The notes beneath the pieces were generated by a model. The model saw only the letters and a list, made by a program, of their open reading frames with translations, was not told the origin of the DNA and did not search any database. This document shows, one piece after another, positions 10,782-21,364 of a stretch of DNA of 64,000 nucleotides (position 1 is the stretch's first letter; every line of letters starts with the position of its first letter). The stretch is taken from NCBI GenBank assembly GCA_000827495.1, contig KN817596.1, forward strand, positions 110,081 through 174,080. Reading direction: 5' to 3'. This stretch comes from Hypholoma sublateritium FD-334 SS-4. Taxonomy: Eukaryota > Basidiomycota > Agaricomycetes > Agaricales > Strophariaceae. Both the position numbers and the translations under genes were made by a program.

Positions 10782-12577
10782 ATGTACAACGCCGACCACG
10801 ATATGTACCAGTCCACCCGTTTTCAAGACGGGCTGACCATCCATCGACCTGACCATCATCCGCGCATACAGGAGGGTCTACAGTTGTCCGACATCCTCTC
10901 TCAGGTCGCCTACTTGAACACGATGATGGCAGTTCCTACGCAGAGCCCACAGCCCGATATGTACCCTGGGCTATCGCCTAACGAACCGATCCCCCACTAT
11001 CCCATAGACGCGATAACCTCACTGGATGTTCAGACAGCGTGGTTTGCATCGGAACAGGCGATATGTACAGATTGGTCATATTACGACTACGGATTCCAAA
11101 TTCCGGAGGTGGACGACTCTCTGGCGATTCCGTCAGGTAAGTCGAGCCACGGATTGATAGGTTGGACATAAACTTATGTTATACGATAGATCATTCTTGG
11201 CAAGGGCCGCCGCCTCCCGCTCCCGAAGTCGATTACTCCTCATATGGCTACGAGTCTGAAGGGGGGGAGAGTCCGAGACCATGTGTCTACAATGGTATAC
11301 CTCAAGAGTGGCAATATCTGTCTCCCGCTCCTGAAATAGGCTACTCCTCATGTGGCTACGAGTCGCAAGGAGACGAGAGTTCGAGCCCCAGTTTTTACAA
11401 TGACATCGTTCAAGGGTACGACGGAAAAGCCTTCCAAGACATCGTTCCAATATCCTATGGTTAGTTCAGTCATGCGGGAATCAAAGCTGGTTACTTAGCG
11501 TCTTTCTACAAACAGATGACTGCGATCTGCCGCAAGCACTGGCGTCAGACTATGGCCTCGGCGGGTGGAACGTTGGCGACTTTACCTCACCGTCAGCTAG
11601 CCCGTCGCAGTACCCGTACCGCCTCGAAAGCGCGAGTGGATCGGCACAACCACTCGTATATCCAAATTACACGGACGGCACTGTTGAAAACGGCTACGGG
11701 GAGCAGCTATATTTCAATCAGGAAGAAGATCAACCAAGTAAGGTTTGATACACTTACCTTTGAGCGAGAGGGATTGACCGAACTTTACAGCGGCTGCATG
11801 GAATGCTACCGACCATTTCTCCGGTCTGGTCGCGTTGGAAGACACGCAGCAGCCATCATACCTGTGGACGGGGGACAATTGTGAGTAATACATTTGTGTG
11901 AAGAGCCAGTCGATTAAACGTCAATGCCTAGGTAATTCCCAATCAATGTCAAGGGAACAGATATTCGTCGATAGCGGACCACGTAATTCCTTCCACCAGG
12001 GGGAAATCTACAAAAGCATTATATGTGACCTACACACCGGAAGCGAGTATTCCACAAGCTCCGGGACGGTCACCGCAAGGCAAAATACCGAGCGCGACAC
12101 CATAGGCCAAAGGTAATGTCTGCAAATTTCCTCCTGATAGAACAAAATGCTGACTTCCAAACGAATGACAGCGAACGGCCAAGTGCATCGGAGGGAATGG
12201 AGGAGATGGAGGTATGGAAGGGGAAACAGAGGGCAGACGCACCTTCCCCCCCATCAGGGCCTCCTTTGGAGGAAGCAGGTATGCCAGAACCATTCTACAC
12301 TTGCAACGCCGCCGCTGAGTGTTCTGTTTCAGTGGCACGCGAGGAGCCGCCCACTGGGAGCATACGCCGCTGGAAGGAGCCTAAAGTCTCGAATCCCCGT
12401 GAGAGCACGGACTATCCACTGGGGAGCTCGTGCGTACCGTTTATTCCGAGGACATTGTCCGTACTGACGACGCGGCCGTTCTCCAGGCGACACAAGGGTT
12501 TCACGATCCAGCTGTGCGACCCGAGTGTGCCCACTGAGAGGCAGAAGTACTTCGGCCGGGGGCGTCAGGCTGGGTAG
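10782..12577 (+). CDS. Unrecognised multi-exon protein, copy A (489 aa)
   Basis: Seven exons are predicted: 10782-11136, 11190-11459, 11516-11737, 11791-11880, 11932-12112, 12172-12278 and 12333-12577. The introns are 51-59 bp and every one has GT..AG ends. The protein is acidic, rich in Tyr, Ser, Gly, Pro and Gln, and probably disordered, with no signal peptide or membrane segment. Exon 2 holds an internal duplication, VDYSSYGYESEGGES and IGYSSCGYESQGDES (about residues 132-147 and 168-183). I do not recognise the family. The same exon structure, minus exon 2, recurs in copy B (16951-18213), which supports it as a real gene. The last-exon frame is uncertain: another frame (GELVRTVYSEDIVRTDDAAV) looks equally protein-like, but in copy A it carries two stops. 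Composition resembles an activation-type region, but no function should be assumed. Confidence 0.6.
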
Positions 12578-13009
12578 AGGATGGGGCGCAGAGAGTCGCT
12601 GTATCTGCTGGCAGATGGAATTATTTCTGCGCAGATGTAAGTTTTATCGATGGATGGACGTTCCAATAATAGCTTATTGACCCTCGGACAGATCACATGC
12701 GTCCTCGGCCCGGTGCCAACTCGGAGCTTCGTACTTACAGTAGTTCTCTCTGTAATTTATACATACGAGGTCGCTATTTTATCTCTCTCTCTCTCTCTCT
12801 CTTTGTAGAATCTATATATATTTCTTTTGCTAATCAAAAATCGACTGGGGCGCGTCGCACCGTCGCATCCGGCCCATTGTGGGAAAACGGCGCGATGCGC
12901 GGGAATTGATCTCGATTTCAGCAGGCAGCGCGAGCAGCGCGTCGCGCAATTAGGTACCTCAAGGTACACAGGAAAGATAGAGGCCAAGTTGGAGCAGATC
13001 AAGTGGCCA
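12578..13009. other. 3' flank of gene A with CT microsatellite, shared with copy B
   Basis: The block includes TTTTATCGATGGATGGACGT, a (TC)n run at about 12781-12802 and a GGGGCGCGTCGC stretch. It recurs after copy B at 19021-19320 with a shorter (TC)n run. It marks the duplicated unit and holds no separate gene that I can see. Confidence 0.5.
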
Positions 13010-13330
13010 AAAGAGTATCATTGTGTGCGGCAGGAGGGCGAGGCCGACGCGCTGTTGCAGACACCCGCTTATGCGTCGGGGCCATGGGCGGGCGGTGTGC
13101 CGGCCACGCCGCGTGGGCCGATTCTGGGAAGGACGAGACTCTGTGAGAGTCGCGAGCGCGAGATAACATTCAGCTTCCAGTTCTTCTGCGAGCAGGCAAC
13201 GGGGGGACGACGAGACCCACATACGGGCATTTTCTATCTTTGTTTCGGTGTTTATTGGCCGTATGGATTGGTCGGACCTGTATTCACCACTATTCACCAC
13301 CGTAGTTAATTCTATTGTTAGGTTGGTATA
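13010..13330 (+). pseudogene. Fragment copied from the 3' part of the SKN7-like gene
   Basis: The reading EYHCVRQEGEADALLQTP then [20 protein letters not shown] and RLCESREREI parallels SKN7-like exon 4 ([45 protein letters not shown] at about 6640-6786). It then jumps directly to FSFQFF, which belongs to exon 6 (about 8186). It ends with a diverged copy of the 3' flank (GGATTGGTCGGACCTGTATT). The fragment is thus an internally deleted duplicate without start or receiver domain. It cannot encode a functional regulator. Confidence 0.75.
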
Positions 13331-13339
13331 TTACTTGAC

Positions 13340-14549
13340 CCTTGTCAGAGTCTTTCCCGCATACTATAGTTGATGTGCTGATACAGGCACTGCATCGGGA
13401 TGGCGGAGTCATGGATTTGCCAAGTATTGCAGCTGCAGCCGTTACAGGTATTCTTATAGATTCCTTGGATACATAATCGGCGCGTGTTGTGCGACTCTCC
13501 TACGGTCGCAGCCTAAATGAGAGATTTTTCTTGAAGGGAGTAACTGGAAACCTTTCATTGAAAGTAATTCACGCGTACGCCGCGTGTATAACGACAGTGT
13601 GTCGTAATTGCCTTCTGCAGCTTATTCTATTTATAGATGTCCACCAACACTGTTCGATGAAAGGCGGTACACAAAGAATTGATTTCTTTCTCTAATACTA
13701 CCCGACATTAAACTTGGTGTCAGCGTACTGGGGCTCTATAGTCTCTCTATTATGGTAAATCTCGACGACGTAGGGAATCGGTGAGAGGCTTACCATGATC
13801 TAACATCGATCCACTCAGATGTGTCATTGTCAACAATGTCAAGGCATGCGAGCGTCCGAAGCACGACATAAAATATCCGGATGATTGAGCATAAACTTGT
13901 GAGTGATATTTCCGTGGTGTACGACGTACGGTACTCGCTACAAACACGACGAGCGCCGACTGTCGATGTTTCTGGGCATGCGGAGCCAGATCTCGGGGAA
14001 GTGTTTGCATTTGCGCGCGGGTGCTGTGATACACGTTTAGATCACAAACTCATACATAAGCCGGGCTTACTAGGCTGTTACCCCAATGGCTTGACGGGAA
14101 AGGCATGGAGGCAGTACACATATCATGGAACTAGATACAATATCTCACGATAACCACCATTGTTGTTAAAAATCGTCTGGAAAAACTATGAGAGGGATAA
14201 GTCGAACATGATTAATTGATTCACGATCTGCCTGCCTTCGTAAATGTCTGCATGGCCGTAGATCATCCAAATTTATTATATGATTTTCCTGAGACTGTCA
14301 TCGCACAGAGTGAGCATGTCCACCAACGCTCGCAGCCAGATCTCCGAAGAATTACTCATAACACATTACTTAGTCTAAGGCTCGCCTCCCGCTCGTGTTC
14401 GCCAAACACGGTGATGATAGCCTCCGCCATTGTGTATAAAACGAATAAGAACACCAGCTATCAGCCCATCATCATATGAACGGCGTCCCCATTTACGCCA
14501 GCTGCTCCCATTGTCGAAGCAGGGCCCATAGGTCCACCTGTACTCAATG
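13340..14549 (+). promoter_or_regulatory. Upstream region of copy B, homologous to that of gene A
   Basis: The blocks correspond in order to those before gene A, with small indels: CACGCGTACGCCGCGTGTAT, GCAGCTTATTCTATTTATAG, CTGTCGATGTTTCTGGGCAT and CTCGTGTTCGCCAAACACGG. A TATAAAA box lies at 14435-14441. The sequence that follows should be the start of copy B but holds stops in the relevant frame, so the original 5' end of copy B is damaged. Confidence 0.5.
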
Positions 14550-14699
14550 GATGTTCTGCCGGTAGGTCTTACCTTATGGCGGTCCGTTTAGGGAAAAATT
14601 CCAGAAACATTTTCGGTTCCCCCGGAAACATTTTTTATGAAAGTCTAGCTATGTATAATAATCATTCAAGCTGTGCGTAAAAATAAAAGACTTGCCCTC

Positions 14700-14920
14700 A
14701 ACAAATCATGCCATGCGCCGAAACTTATCTCAAGTGCGCGTGAACACATTGTGATGCGCAGATTTTTTATTCACTGCGCGTGAAAAAATTTGAGTGCGCA
14801 GATTTATACTTTGGCCTGCGCGGAAATAAACAATGTTGCGCAGATTTATTTCTAAGGTGCGCCGAAAAACATTAGGTGCGCGGATTTATTTTACAAGTAC
14901 GCCGAAACATTTGTGATCGT
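14700..14920. repeat. Left subterminal repeat array of the fold-back element
   Basis: Two short motifs alternate about every 20-40 bp: TGCGCAGATTTAT-like units (near 14755, 14800, 14840, 14878) and GCGCCGAAAAACATT-like units (near 14715, 14860, 14898). Arrays like this in DNA elements usually bind the transposase, which is inference here. Confidence 0.7.
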
Positions 14921-16599
14921 CATCGAAGGAGAGAAGCCGACAAGCCGTGCTTATCTAATTGATCTGATCAACGCTAGACGAGCCTCTGCCAGGAACGCCG
15001 TCCATTGTTTGGCCTGTGCCATAAGTACTCCGCCTCCCTCGTCTCGTTAGGCGCCCGTGATCATCACGCCACGATGCGCTCTCTGCTCTGTACACCACTG
15101 CACGTGAGTTGGGCGTAGCTCTGCTAGGGCTCCGAAAACGCATATCCAGCATGAGCGGCAGGTTCCCGTCAGCCACGGCACTGCGCACACTGCGAGACAG
15201 AGCCGGTCCAAAATCGAGCCTAGCCGTGCGCCTATCGCGCTTTCATCCCGCTCCCTTTCTGATATAAAATCTGCTCAGTCAAAATGTAGAATACATATAA
15301 TAGTGCCAATAGTGTGGATATCGATCCTGAATAGTCCATTGAACTAACCACACCTGGGTACGTCTACTATCACTGTCAACTGTAGCTCCCTTGTCTAGAA
15401 CAGCCCCCCTGGCTCCCCACCTGTCACACCAACAGCAGTTCAATTCTATAGCTTCTTCAGTTATGGAACGTGGGACAGGTATGTTTACGATGGCGCTTCC
15501 GCCGTGCCGGACACCGGCGCGCTCAGCGTTTGCACACTGGCAACGCCGTCAACAAATGCAGGCCTCGCACATCGGCTAGGTTGTGGGTGAAGTACATTTA
15601 ACTTGAGCACAAGATACTAGCTCTACCGTAGAGCGTAGCGCATGCATCACCGCCCCGCAAGGAGGATTCAGAAACTAGTACGCGTCATGCAGCAGGTGAA
15701 GGTCACGTCACCTCAAATGCGGCCGTTGCAGGTGTCGCGCATGGCGGGCAACGTGCATTCTCTCTTTGCTCCGCGCTGTCGATCTCGACACTCTCAATGG
15801 ATTGGGGGACGTGGATGAAGAAGGGAAATCCAGTACATCCAGGGCTCATACGCCGGGCGGGAGTCCCGGGTGAGGCGCGCTCTTACCGTACCTGTTCATT
15901 CCTGAAAGCTGTGCTGGAACATTAACCAGTACTACCTTGGGCAGCTTCGTGGTAAAGGTCGCGCGCCGTGCGCCTGCGTCTGCCTAAGTTGGTGTCTGAA
16001 GTGCAGCAGCGCGCGTCCCGCTCGTTATTGGGCATGTTCTGAATAACGGCGAAGACGGAGCATGTTGAGAAAGGCCCTGGCTGTACCGGATATCCTCTCG
16101 TTATCAGTGCCCCCCAATCCATTGCGAGCTTCACGATTGACAGCGCAGGGCAAGGAGCGAACGCCCGTCGTGCGTGGAACCTGCAACGGCCGCGCTTGAG
16201 GTGACGTAACCTACTTATACGTGCTGCACGACGCCTACTAGTCTCCGAATCCTCCTTCCTGAGTAGAGCTAGCATCTCGTGCTCTAGTTAAATGTACTTC
16301 GCCCTACCGTAGCCGATGCGCGAGGCCTGCACCTGTTGACGACGCTGAGCAAACGCTGAGCGCGCCGGTGTCCGGCACGGGAGCGCCTTCGTAAATCTTG
16401 TTTTATATAATTCTATTACTCCATTAAATCGTTCGGTGGCGNGCTCATCAAGGCGCACNAAGAGACAAAGACAGCGACTCGGTTGAAGCGTGGGCATCAG
16501 CCAAACAGTGGACGGCGCAAGCGGCACAGGCGCTCCTTATGCCGCTTCGGATCAATTAGNTAAGCACGGCTTATCGGCTTCACTCCCTCGTACACTATC

Positions 16600-16830
16600 A
16601 CAGATGTTTCGGCGCACCTGTAAAATAAATCTGCGCACCTAATGTTTTTCGGCGCACGCAAGAAATAAATCTGCGCACCATAATGTATTTCTGCGCCTGC
16701 AAAAATATAAACACGCGCAGTGAAATGTATTCACGCGCACCCAAAAAGAAATCCACGCACAGCAATGTCTTCACGCGCACTTTAAATTTATTCGTGCGCA
16801 CTGTAAAAGTTATAACGTGCACCTTTAATA
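16600..16830. repeat. Right subterminal repeat array of the fold-back element
   Basis: This is the mirror image of the left array: GTTTCGGCGCACCTG, AATAAATCTGCGCACC (twice) and TTTTTCGGCGCACG, followed by more diverged CACGCGCA units. Orientation is opposite to the left array, as expected for an inverted-repeat element. Confidence 0.7.
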
Positions 16831-16950
16831 GATATAATTGATGATTCAATTATCAGTGAAAGTGTTTCAGGGGTAAGTAAAAATGTTTCTGGAATTTTTC
16901 CCCAAACGGACCGCCATATTACCTTGGAGGACTCAGCGCCCGGTACTCGT

Positions 16951-18213
16951 ATGGACTTCTCTCGATGTGATTATGCCATCCAAGATTCGCAGACGACGCA
17001 CTCTGTGGAACTACCGTCAGGTAAGCTGCGCCGAGAGTCGATACATCATACATAAACTCACAGGCGACATATTCTTTGAAAAAAAAACAGATCACTTCGA
17101 TATTCCCCAAGCATCGTCGGATGGCCTAGGCAATTTCGACATTGAAGACGGTACTCCATCATCAGCTGGACCATCGGAGTGCCCGCACAGCCCCTTGGGA
17201 AGTGCGAGCGCATCGGCCCCACCGCTTGCGTACGAAAACTACATGGACGGCATTGTCGAAAGTGGTTATGTGGACCAGCTATTTGTTGATCAGATATGTC
17301 ATCAACCAAGTGAGGTTTTGGTACTCGCCATTGAAAGTTAAACTTACCGAACTACAGTGGCTGGATGGAATGCCGCTGCCAACCATTTCTCCGGTGTAGT
17401 TACCTTCGAAGACATGGAGCAGCCATCACGGCTTTGGGCGGGGGACAATTGTGAGTTATACATTTGCACGAAGAGCCAGTTGGTTGAGCATAAATTCCTA
17501 GGTACTCCCAAGTCAATATCAAGGGAACGACAATTTGACAATCGCGGACCACATGATTTCTTCCGCGAGGGGGAATTCACCAACACAGCAGGATTTGACC
17601 CACACACCGAAGCTGAGTATTCCACAAGCTCCGGTATGGTCACCGCAAGGTACAACACCGAGTGGGACACCATAGGCCAAAGGTAATGCGTGGAAATTTC
17701 CTCCTGACAGAAAAAAACACTGACTTGTGAACGAATGACAGTGAAGGGCCAAGTTCACCGGAGGGAATGGAGGAGATGGCGGTATGGAAGGGGAAACAGA
17801 GGGCAGAGGCACCTTCCCCGCCATCACGGCCTCCCTTGGAGGATGCAGGTATGCCAGAACCATTCTACACTTGCAGCGCCGCCGCTAAGTGTTCTGTTTT
17901 AGTGGCACACGTGGAGCCCCCAACTGGGAGCATACGCCGCTGGAAGGAACCTACAGTCGCGTATCCCCGTGTGAGCATGGATTATCCACTGGGGAGCTCG
18001 TGCGTACTGTTTATTCCAAGGACATTGTCCGTACTGACAACGCGGGTGTTCTGCAGGCGCCACAAGGGTTTGGAGTTCGCGCAACTGTGCGACTGGAGTG
18101 TGCTCACTGCTAGGCAGCAGTACTTCGGTTGGGGAAATCGGGCTGGGTGGGGGTTGGGGCACAGAAAGTCGACGTACCTGCTGGCAGATGGAAATATTTC
18201 TGCGCAGATGTGA
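16951..18213 (+). CDS. Unrecognised protein, copy B (truncated paralogue of gene A)
   Basis: From an internal ATG at 16951, seven exons (16951-17020, 17091-17309, 17358-17450, 17502-17682, 17742-17848, 17903-18213 and no equivalent of copy A exon 2, so six in practice) give 326 aa in frame throughout. Introns fall at the same positions as in copy A. Shared blocks include DNHFSG-like (WNAAANHFSG), REQ/RERQF, SEYSTSSGTVTAR/AEYSTSSGMVTAR and EGMEEMEVWKGKQRA/EGMEEMAVWKGKQRA. Exon 2 with the YSSYGYES repeats is absent. The original first exon is split by the fold-back element, and its 5' part is out of frame. It is either an N-terminally shortened gene or a recent pseudogene. The stop TGA (18211-18213) lies inside the target duplication of the next element. 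Confidence 0.5.
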
Positions 18214-18214
18214 G

Positions 18215-19018
18215 CAAGGGGGTAACAAAATGCCGCACCGCCACCTGGTTAGTTAGTCCGGCCTTGGGCCGGCGAAAAAAATCTTCCGACCCCCCTATGA
18301 TTTCACTCAAAATCAATGATTTTTGGTCAAATAGAGTGTCATATTGTCAATACAATTATCTAGAGTACAATAGCATGCTTGGAGTGTCTGTAAGAGACTG
18401 TTGTATACCTGCGTAGAGGGTTTGAGGTGTATTAGTAATCACCAATGACAAATCCGATATGAGGCTCCATTAGTACTACAAGTCGCACTGCGGAAGTTGA
18501 AGCTTTGAAGACCTACAGCCCTCCGCGGCATTGATTGCAGCCCCACCGCCGGATGTAGCTGAAGGCGGCTGTGTGAAGCGAAAATGGATCCCTGTGCAGA
18601 GGGCAGTGGATGCACTGAACGGTTGTCTCTGCGGAATTGTTGTCAATCCGAAATGTGAAGGCGCGCTCAAATGCAGGCAAGCAGGTTGTGAAACTCAATG
18701 GGTATGTCACTGCAGCTTATGTTCATTGTGTGTCTGCTCATAGTATTGCATGACAAGTATCATTTACATTGTGTAAACTTCGAGTCTGAACCAAAGAACT
18801 GGATGTGCGAGACGTGCAAGGCATCTAGCAGAGGTCGAGGTGGCAAACACCTCAAACCGCATGCATAGATTACTGCATATATAGAAAATGATGTCATATT
18901 CCATTTTGGGAAGCGTGCCTGATGACAAATTGCTTACGTAGTTAGTTAGTCCCCCTCAGCCTGGCCGAAAAAATAATTCCGACCCTAGGTCGGAACTTTT
19001 GGGACCCGCACCCCCTTG
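18215..19018. mobile_element. 804-bp non-autonomous DNA element, 8-bp TSD (hAT- or KDZ-like)
   Basis: The element is flanked by an 8-bp duplication GATGTGAG (18207-18214 and 19019-19026). Its ends are short inverted repeats, CAAGGGGGT at the left and ACCCCCTTG at the right. Subterminal regions share GTTAGTTAGTC followed by GGCCG(G)-AAAAAA and TTCCGACCC, and a small palindrome TTCCGACC-CTA-GGTCGGAA lies at 18978-18996. An 8-bp duplication is the rule for hAT and is also reported for KDZ elements; I cannot choose between them. Removing the element joins the sequence to the uninterrupted equivalent after copy A (near 12630), which confirms the insertion. Confidence 0.85.
18531..18868 (+). pseudogene. 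PHD-finger-like C-terminal relic inside the 804-bp element
   Basis: One exon to 18701, a 56-bp intron (18702-18757) and a second exon to TAG 18866-18868 read CLCGIV, then KCRQAGCETQW joined to YHLHCVNFESEPKNWMCETC. The Cys/His spacing (C-x-C, C-x4-C, H-x2-C, C-x2-C) is that of a PHD-type zinc finger. No upstream catalytic region is present, so this looks like the last exons of a transposase left after internal deletion of an autonomous element. Intron placement is inferred from the zinc-finger frame. Confidence 0.65.
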
Positions 19019-19400
19019 GATGTGAGTTTTATCGATGGATGGACGTTCCAATAATAGCTCACGGATATTTTAGATCACATGCCTCCCCGGCTTGGCGCCG
19101 ACTCGGAAGTGCGAACTGCGATGCTTTGTTTGAATAGATTTCCGCTAGTTCTCTCTCTAATTTATACCAAGTCGCTATTTTATCTCTCTCTCTCTTTGTA
19201 GCATCTATTGTTATCTATTCTGTTAATAAAAAATCTACTGGGGCGCGTCGCGCCATCGGCCAGATCGTGGGAAAGCGGCGAGATGCTCGGGAATGATCTC
19301 GATTTCAGCAAGCGCGCGATTGCCCTTGCGATTGGGCTAGGCCAGCGCGCTGTTGCAGACGCCTGATTCTGCTTCGCCGGTGCCCCAGAGGGTTTTTTTT
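19019..19400. other. 3' flank of copy B with a second, short SKN7-derived piece
   Basis: The sequence parallels 12628-13085: TTTTATCGATGGATGGACGT, a (TC)n run near 19180-19195, GGGGCGCGTCGC, and CGCGCTGTTGCAGACGCCTG, which matches the start of the SKN7-derived fragment after gene A. The similarity stops at about 19390, where the kinase-like pseudogene region begins. Confidence 0.55.
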
Positions 19401-19739
19401 TGTATGGGTCTTTGGAACCAACATGGAAGGCGACTTAAGTACTGAGTAGACGACAACCCCGTGGGAAGGTACTTAGCGGTCGGTGAATTCCGGTCAGTCC
19501 CACTATTTTCGTCACAACTCAGTTCCGCTCGCCTTCAACTTGCCTGCAACCACGTCAGTTATTGCTCAATGAGGGCCTGAATTCAATATATGGACTTCAA
19601 GAAAAGCATCTTGGTCCATACAGCATTCTCAAGATTTCACTATTGATAGTCCCGATAATCTGCCAGAAGATGGTACAGTCCAGAACCTCTTCGACCACGC
19701 CGTATCAACTATATCCTGGGTATTGGGCGTATCACAGCA

Positions 19740-21300
19740 GGTAGTGCGGAATGATTCGGCCTATATGGTACTTCAACCCTATATCCTTCTGCAGCGTCAC
19801 TCATTCTTCGCAACAGTTGATCAATCCTATTCTCGCCTTGATAGCCCAAGAACTGGCAGTCGTTGACAAGGCGTCTCTTTATAGGAGGGGTGCGGAGATG
19901 CCACCAGAGATTCCGTTGCTACAAACGAGATTCGATACGGAAGGGAATGTTGGCCAGCTGCTTGTGATATTCGTTACGTCTGGGCCCATCTTTTGCTTGC
20001 ACTGGCTTCCCGTCGTCTCGTAAATACTGGCCCGACCTCGTCGTTCACCTACGTCTGTCCGCGAAGGACTAGACATTCCATGTTATATCAGCTTCTGTGA
20101 GTTTCTCCCTGATTACTAGGAATTCCTTTTTTATCATCCAACAGCTCCAGAAGAGATCCTTAATGCCGCTCGCAAACGCAGTTCACAAATCCGCATGCGC
20201 TCATAATTCGACTCTCCTTAAGGCCTGATCTCGTGTACGGTGGACGATCAAAGGACGACCACTAGAACTGACCGCTCCACCTAAGTATCGACATCTATCA
20301 TCCCGTTTTCGCAACTTTCCGAAGAAACATGGTGCAGTCTACCGAATATTTCAAATTTAGCGCCGCAGAGTTAGAGTCGGTCCACATGCTCATCGTGAAA
20401 TTCTTGACATTATACGACGACAAATATGGGTGGGGAACACAGCTATATTGCTCCTCTTCACAGGCTTGTTTACGCGCTGTATTTGCTGACCGCTGCATCT
20501 CTCAGAATCTCAAAGACTATCTTTATATGGGAGGAAGTTCCTTCATCGTCCCTCGAGTCTGCGAACTCGCCCAGGTATTTCGGGTTTTCAAGGGATGCAT
20601 CGCAGACCTCGACGGGCGATTACTACTATTCGGAGCTCGCCCCATGCATACGTCCCAATTCTCGGATCCTGCCGCCATCGACAATCAGTAACGCGCTCTT
20701 CTAACGCGCTCTTCCAAACTCCCTTGAACGCGTCGACCTTGGCTTTCACCTAATCTCAAGAAAGTTTGCTCGTGCTCCCGCCGGCCATGGCGTAGAGCTC
20801 GAGTACACCGAATGTCTTCAGCCAGAGTGGCTCGAGAAGGCTCATGACTTTTGCGCGATCCTCCGATGGTCATGCGACCTTCGTAAAAATTTCCCCAGCA
20901 TGCTGTCAGAAGGCGCACGACCTCCTCCCAGAAGAATTCGCTCGCACCGCTTAGCTTTGCGAATATGCGGAGACTGGGCATGGACTTCATCTTTAGCCAT
21001 CGCATCGGTGCGACACGGCTTTCGGACGACGAGTCTAAGGTTGATGCCTTGCGGGACGTCCTCGAGATACTCCATGAAAATTGACTTGGTCTACGGGATC
21101 TTACAGGTCCAAACGTCAGCCTATTCCTCGACGGTAAGCCCGCCATGCTTGTCGATTTTGATTGGGAAAGCAGAGCATGAGAAGCGACCTATCCATCTGA
21201 TAGCAATCTGGATGCAGGCATTGCGTGGAATCCAGAGGTCTGCTGTGGTGAGCTGATCCATCGGGAACACGATGTATTTACGCTCGACCAGTTAGAACGA
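19740..21300 (+). pseudogene. Degenerate basidiomycete protein-kinase-like gene
   Basis: No frame stays open, but recognisable pieces appear in order. FDTEGNVGQLLVIFVTSGPI (about 19930-19990) is followed by DALRDVLEILHEN then a stop (about 21042-21083). Next comes NVSLFLDGKPAMLVDFDWES (about 21113-21172) with a stop soon after, and last EHDVFTLDQLE. The order resembles the large basidiomycete family of kinase-like proteins that carry a catalytic-loop motif near VHGDLRGPN and a VDFDW metal-binding motif. Here the catalytic loop is destroyed (YGILQVQT in one frame). It separates the two halves of SKN7-derived sequence at 19.3 and 21.4 kb, so it arrived after, or with, that duplication. Confidence 0.55.
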
Positions 21301-21364
21301 GGCGGTGGCTAATGGGTAGCGCATAGCCTAGTTCGTGTACCAGTTTCTATTTCGAATCATTGAC

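Larger units (their letters stand above)
14575..16918. mobile_element. 2.34-kb fold-back (long inverted repeat) element with 6-bp TSD
   Basis: The ends are near-perfect inverted repeats of about 39 bp. The left end begins TATGGCGGTCCGTTTAGGG. The right end, read on the other strand, begins TATGGCGGTCCGTTTGGGG, and both continue AAAAATTCCAGAAACATTT. The flanking duplication is TTACCT (14569-14574 and 16919-16924); it could be read as 7 bp if the ends are set one base further in. Inside, the arms pair over most of their length. For example, TGCCGGACACCGGCGCGCTC near 15500 pairs with its complement near 16375, and the block around 15800 pairs with one around 16110. A loop lies near 15850-16065, and the left arm holds about 400 bp missing from the right. 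No transposase frame is seen, so it is non-autonomous. It splits exon 1 of copy B. Three ambiguous bases occur (16442, 16459, 16560). Confidence 0.85.
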
